Part shown: one piece after another, positions 23,082-25,549 of the stretch
Position numbering within the stretch: position 1 is the first letter of the stretch
Layout of the letters: each line of letters starts with the position of its first letter
Assembly (NCBI GenBank): GCA_964462145.1
Contig: CAYWYB010000029.1
Location: 1 to 25,549 of the forward strand
Source of the DNA: GCA-2731375 sp964462145
GTDB taxonomy: Bacteria > Pseudomonadota > Alphaproteobacteria > GCA-2731375
Direction: 5' to 3'
DNA length: 25,549 nt
Program-made: the position numbers and the translations under genes
The notes under the pieces: generated by a model
What the model was told of the DNA's origin: nothing
Database searches by the model: none
Seen by the model: the letters and a program-made list of their open reading frames with translations, nothing else

Positions 23082-23093
23082 TAGACCAGTCGT
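23082..23093. promoter_or_regulatory. Candidate TetR operator
   Basis: TAGACCAGTCGT is a near-palindrome (TAGAC / GTCGT around CA, with one arm mismatch) in the 78-base gap between the divergent TetR and thioesterase genes. It resembles the TAGACC-N-GTCTA type of sites bound by LmrA/QdoR-like TetR proteins, the subgroup suggested for this regulator. Confidence 0.4.
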
Positions 23094-23140
23094 CATAATA
23101 GCTGAAAATGTGTAATAGTCCAACGGCGAGCAGGAACAAG

Positions 23141-23590
23141 ATGAAAAATCCGGCCATTCAGGCGCATGAAAACGCCGACCACGACGGCACGGCGATACGC
23201 CAATTTCTGGAACACATGCCCATATTTAACCTGCTCGGCTTCAAGGCGGTGCATTTCGAGGCTGGCAGGTCGGAACTGGAGCTGCCCTGGCGCAAGGATT
23301 TGACCTATGACGGTACGACGATCCCCGCCGCCGTATCCGCCGCCCTGATGGACTATGCCGGCGGCGCGGCGGTGGCGACGCTGCTGCCCAGGGGCTGGGG
23401 CATGATGACCACGGGCTTCGAGGTGCACAATATTGCGCCCGCCGTGGGCCAGCGGCTGCTGGCATATGGCGAGGCGATCAGTCTGGGCAAGCGCTCTGGC
23501 CTGGCCCGGGCGGATGTCTTTGTCGAGCGGGACGGCAGGCGCACATTATGCGCCACCGGCCTGGTTTCGACCAAGGCGATGCCCGCTTAG
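23141..23590 (+). CDS. PaaI-type hot-dog thioesterase
   Basis: The 149-residue protein is a single hot-dog domain related to PaaI: PIFNLLGFKAVHFEAGRSEL, then IPAAVSAALMDYAGGAAVAT, where the central helix carries Asp, and later GMMTTGFEVHNIAPAVGQRL. The canonical HGG is replaced by IPAAV, so the active site differs from classical PaaI. The ATG at 23141 follows AGGAA with good spacing; the open frame back to 23108 lacks this. It is divergent from the TetR regulator and is probably controlled by it. Its TAG shares bases with the stop of the convergent serine hydrolase gene (overlap 23587-23590). Confidence 0.85.
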   Translation: MKNPAIQAHENADHDGTAIRQFLEHMPIFNLLGFKAVHFEAGRSELELPWRKDLTYDGTTIPAAVSAALMDYAGGAAVATLLPRGWGMMTTGFEVHNIAPAVGQRLLAYGEAISLGKRSGLARADVFVERDGRRTLCATGLVSTKAMPA

Positions 23591-24762
23591 GTCAGATTGT
23601 CGTAAACCGCCGTTTCGAAATCCAGGAACAGGGGCAGGGACAGCTTGTCGCCGAAGGGAAAAATCTGGGTCGCGTAAACACCGGCGATGTCCTTCACCGG
23701 ATCGATCCAATAATAGGCATTGGTCAACCCGGCCCAGGCCAGACTGCCCGCCGAACGGCCCGTGGGCGCGGTATCAAGGTTGATCATGAAGCTCAGACCC
23801 CAGGCCTTTTCAACGCCGGGGAAAAACTCCACATCGTTGGACAGTGCTGCTTCCGTCGTCAGCATGGGCGTGACCCGGCAATCGCCCATATGATTGGCCG
23901 ACATCATGGCGACGGTTTCAGGGCGCAGAATTTGGCCGCCGTCATAAGCCCCTTTGTTCAGGATCATGCGAAGAAATTTTCCGTAGTCTTCAATGCTGGA
24001 GAGCAGGCCGCCGCCGCCTGTATCAATATCGCCGGCGGGCATTGAGGCATTGCTTTTTGGGACGCTCAATTTGCCGTCGTCACCACGCAGGTGCACCGTG
24101 GCCTGACGCGCCTTCATTTCCGGGCTGGCCCTGAAGCCGCTGCTGTCCATGCCCAGAGGGGCAAATATGTTGTCCCGCATATACTCGCCAAGGCGTTGGC
24201 CGCTGACCGCCTCGACCATCTGTCCGGCCCAATCGATATTGACGCCGTAATTCCATTTCGTGCCGGGATCGAACAGCAACGGCGTCTTCAGGGACGCCAG
24301 AGTACGGGTGCGGGTGGACGGACTGCCGGTTGCCGCCTGAAAATCCAATATCTCCTGGTTCCAGATCTCGTAACCAAAACCGGCGGTATGGGTCAGCAAA
24401 TTGCGCAGCGTGACGGCGGTTTTTGGGGCCCTGGTCACTGGCTGTCCGCTGCTGTCAAAGCCTTCAAGGACGCCGACCTCGCCCAAATAGGGCACCAGTT
24501 CGGAGGCCGGCGCATCCAAATCCAGCTTGCCTTGCTCGACCAACTGCATGGCGGCGGTGGCCGTGACGGCCTTGGTCATGGAGGCGATGGCAATGACCGT
24601 ATCGAGGGCCATGGCGTCGCCGCTGCCCAGCTCCCGCTCGCCAAAGGCGCCCTGGTACAGGGTCTCGCCGCCACTAAGCACCATGGCCGAGACGCCGGGC
24701 ACATCGCCCCGCGTCACGCCCGCGGCAAGCAGGCTATCCAGTGAATCTTTCAACGCTGTCAC
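23587..24762 (-). CDS. Serine hydrolase, class C beta-lactamase/family VIII esterase-like
   Basis: This 391-residue enzyme of the beta-lactamase superfamily contains SMTK (nucleophile Ser about residue 61), the YGVN motif (Tyr about 178) and the family landmark LLTHTAGFGYEIW. The third motif is not a clear K/H-T-G; WAGLTNAYYW near the C-terminus may fill that place, as in EstB-type carboxylesterases. No signal peptide is visible, which argues for a cytoplasmic esterase rather than a resistance enzyme. I chose GTG at 24762 because GAGAGG lies seven bases upstream; a TTG at 24777 is the longer alternative. It follows the GST gene by 20 bases in the same unit. Confidence 0.9.
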   Translation of the reverse strand: MTALKDSLDSLLAAGVTRGDVPGVSAMVLSGGETLYQGAFGERELGSGDAMALDTVIAIASMTKAVTATAAMQLVEQGKLDLDAPASELVPYLGEVGVLEGFDSSGQPVTRAPKTAVTLRNLLTHTAGFGYEIWNQEILDFQAATGSPSTRTRTLASLKTPLLFDPGTKWNYGVNIDWAGQMVEAVSGQRLGEYMRDNIFAPLGMDSSGFRASPEMKARQATVHLRGDDGKLSVPKSNASMPAGDIDTGGGGLLSSIEDYGKFLRMILNKGAYDGGQILRPETVAMMSANHMGDCRVTPMLTTEAALSNDVEFFPGVEKAWGLSFMINLDTAPTGRSAGSLAWAGLTNAYYWIDPVKDIAGVYATQIFPFGDKLSLPLFLDFETAVYDNLT

Positions 24763-24782
24763 GATATGGCCTCTCAATTGAT

Positions 24783-25388
24783 TTAGGTGGCGAATGCCTT
24801 TTTCAGGCCCGGACGCTCGTTCAGGCGCTTGATATAGGCCGCGACGTTCGGTTTGTCGGAGATATCGGCGCCCAGACGGGCCGCCACCGTGCAGGCATGG
24901 CCGGTCATGATATCGGCACCGGAGAATTCACCGGCCAGGAACTCTTTGTCGCCCAGGGCTTGATCAACGGCGCCCAGCATGCGGGTCAGCTGCTTTTTCG
25001 CCCGGTCGATGTTGACCGGGTTGCGCCGGTCCTCGGGCAGCAGAATGGTCTCCACCACCAGGACGTTGACGTGGGGCATGATCATGCCCTCGGCATAGTG
25101 CAGCCATTGCAGGTAGGCCGGAAAATCCGGCGAATCCGAGCCGGGCCGCATGCGACCGCCACCGTGTTTGGCCAGAATGTATTCGACAATGGCACCGGAT
25201 TCGAAAAGCGTCACGTCGCCGTCCGCCAAAGACGGCACCCGCGCCATGGGATTGATCTTCAGATATTCCGGATCGCGCATGCTGGGATCGCCCAGTTTGA
25301 ACATCTCCAACTCGTAGTCCAGGCCCAGTTCCTCGCATAGCCAGACAATGCGGACGGAACGGGTGTTGGGTGCGTGATAGATTTTCAT
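24783..25388 (-). CDS. Glutathione S-transferase family protein
   Basis: This 201-residue protein has an N-terminal thioredoxin-like domain (MKIYHAPNTRSVRIVWLCEE, then INPMARVPSLADGDVTLFES, containing the cis-Pro and the Glu-Ser glutathione contact) and an all-helical C-terminal domain (LAGEFSGADIMTGHA with the N-capping motif). The Ser in NTRSVR is a plausible catalytic residue. The ATG at 25388 has a strong GGAGGG site seven to eight bases upstream. It precedes the serine hydrolase by 20 bases and follows an unidentified gene by 83 bases, all on the minus strand. Substrate unknown; maleylpyruvate isomerase-like or detoxifying roles are both possible. Confidence 0.93.
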   Translation of the reverse strand: MKIYHAPNTRSVRIVWLCEELGLDYELEMFKLGDPSMRDPEYLKINPMARVPSLADGDVTLFESGAIVEYILAKHGGGRMRPGSDSPDFPAYLQWLHYAEGMIMPHVNVLVVETILLPEDRRNPVNIDRAKKQLTRMLGAVDQALGDKEFLAGEFSGADIMTGHACTVAARLGADISDKPNVAAYIKRLNERPGLKKAFAT

Positions 25389-25471
25389 GGAAATGCCCTC
25401 CAGGCGAGACACGGGTTAATCAGGCTTACATAGAGCCACCATAAGCCGCGCTATTGCAGCGATCAATCGTC

Positions 25472-25549
25472 CTAGGCCTCATGCACCGGCCCCAATGGGT
25501 AATAGCGCACGCCGGGGCGCAGTTTCTGGTAGGCGCAATCGGCGGGATT
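25472..25549 (-). CDS. C-terminal end of an unidentified gene (partial)
   Basis: The last 25 codons of a minus-strand gene are visible, ending AYQKLRPGVRYYPLGPVHEA and TAG. The segment has coding-like composition and a typical distance to the following GST gene, but it is too short to assign to a family. The gene continues beyond the right edge. Confidence 0.55.
   Translation of the reverse strand, partial: NPADCAYQKLRPGVRYYPLGPVHEA

Overview
The window comes from a GC-rich alphaproteobacterium, probably Rhodospirillales-like. This is inferred from codon and GC character, from the protein families, and from the short CCCGGGTCAAGCCCGGG-type intergenic palindromes common in that class. No species can be named from sequence alone.

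Left part (1-9963, minus strand). Nine genes are packed head to tail, mostly with ATGA, GTGA, TGATG or TAATG overlaps. In transcription order they are: a MurG/GT28-like glycosyltransferase, two GT4 glycosyltransferases, a histidine phosphatase, a second MurG-like glycosyltransferase, a polysaccharide-deacetylase-like protein, a small two-helix membrane protein, a fused two-domain oligopeptide-type ABC ATPase, and a family 5 solute-binding protein that runs off the left edge. Reading outward from a shared 265-base intergenic region on the plus strand are an unusual ABC exporter-like protein (902 aa), a cyclic-nucleotide-binding protein, a possible 23-residue coupling peptide, a small SAM methyltransferase and two hot-dog thioesterases. 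Together these look like a locus for building, trimming, exporting and perhaps recycling a glycoconjugate. The product is unknown. The most striking component is the ABC protein: nearly every catalytic motif of its nucleotide-binding domain is altered, and about 400 residues separate Walker A from the signature. That stretch carries three copies of an 'I-x-(D/E)-N-(L/I)-x-x-G' segment.

Middle part (15160-19490). A tRNA-Phe(GAA) gene is followed by a visibly more A/T-rich accessory segment. It holds a tyrosine recombinase lacking its catalytic-tyrosine end, a class III adenylate cyclase/TolB-like/TPR protein joined tail-to-tail to the broken integrase, a ceramidase-like membrane protein, and a frameshifted fragment of a conjugative coupling ATPase. 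I read this as the decayed remains of an integrative element inserted at the tRNA.

Right part (19485-25549). The chromosome-like GC-rich sequence resumes with small catabolic or acyl-CoA units: an FAD aromatic-ring monooxygenase divergent from an atypical SDR, a TetR regulator with an enoyl-CoA hydratase, a divergent thioesterase, a GST with a family VIII esterase/beta-lactamase-like hydrolase, and the last 25 codons of an unidentified gene. Between the SDR and the hydratase lie three palindromes, two of which are inverted copies with compensatory stem changes.
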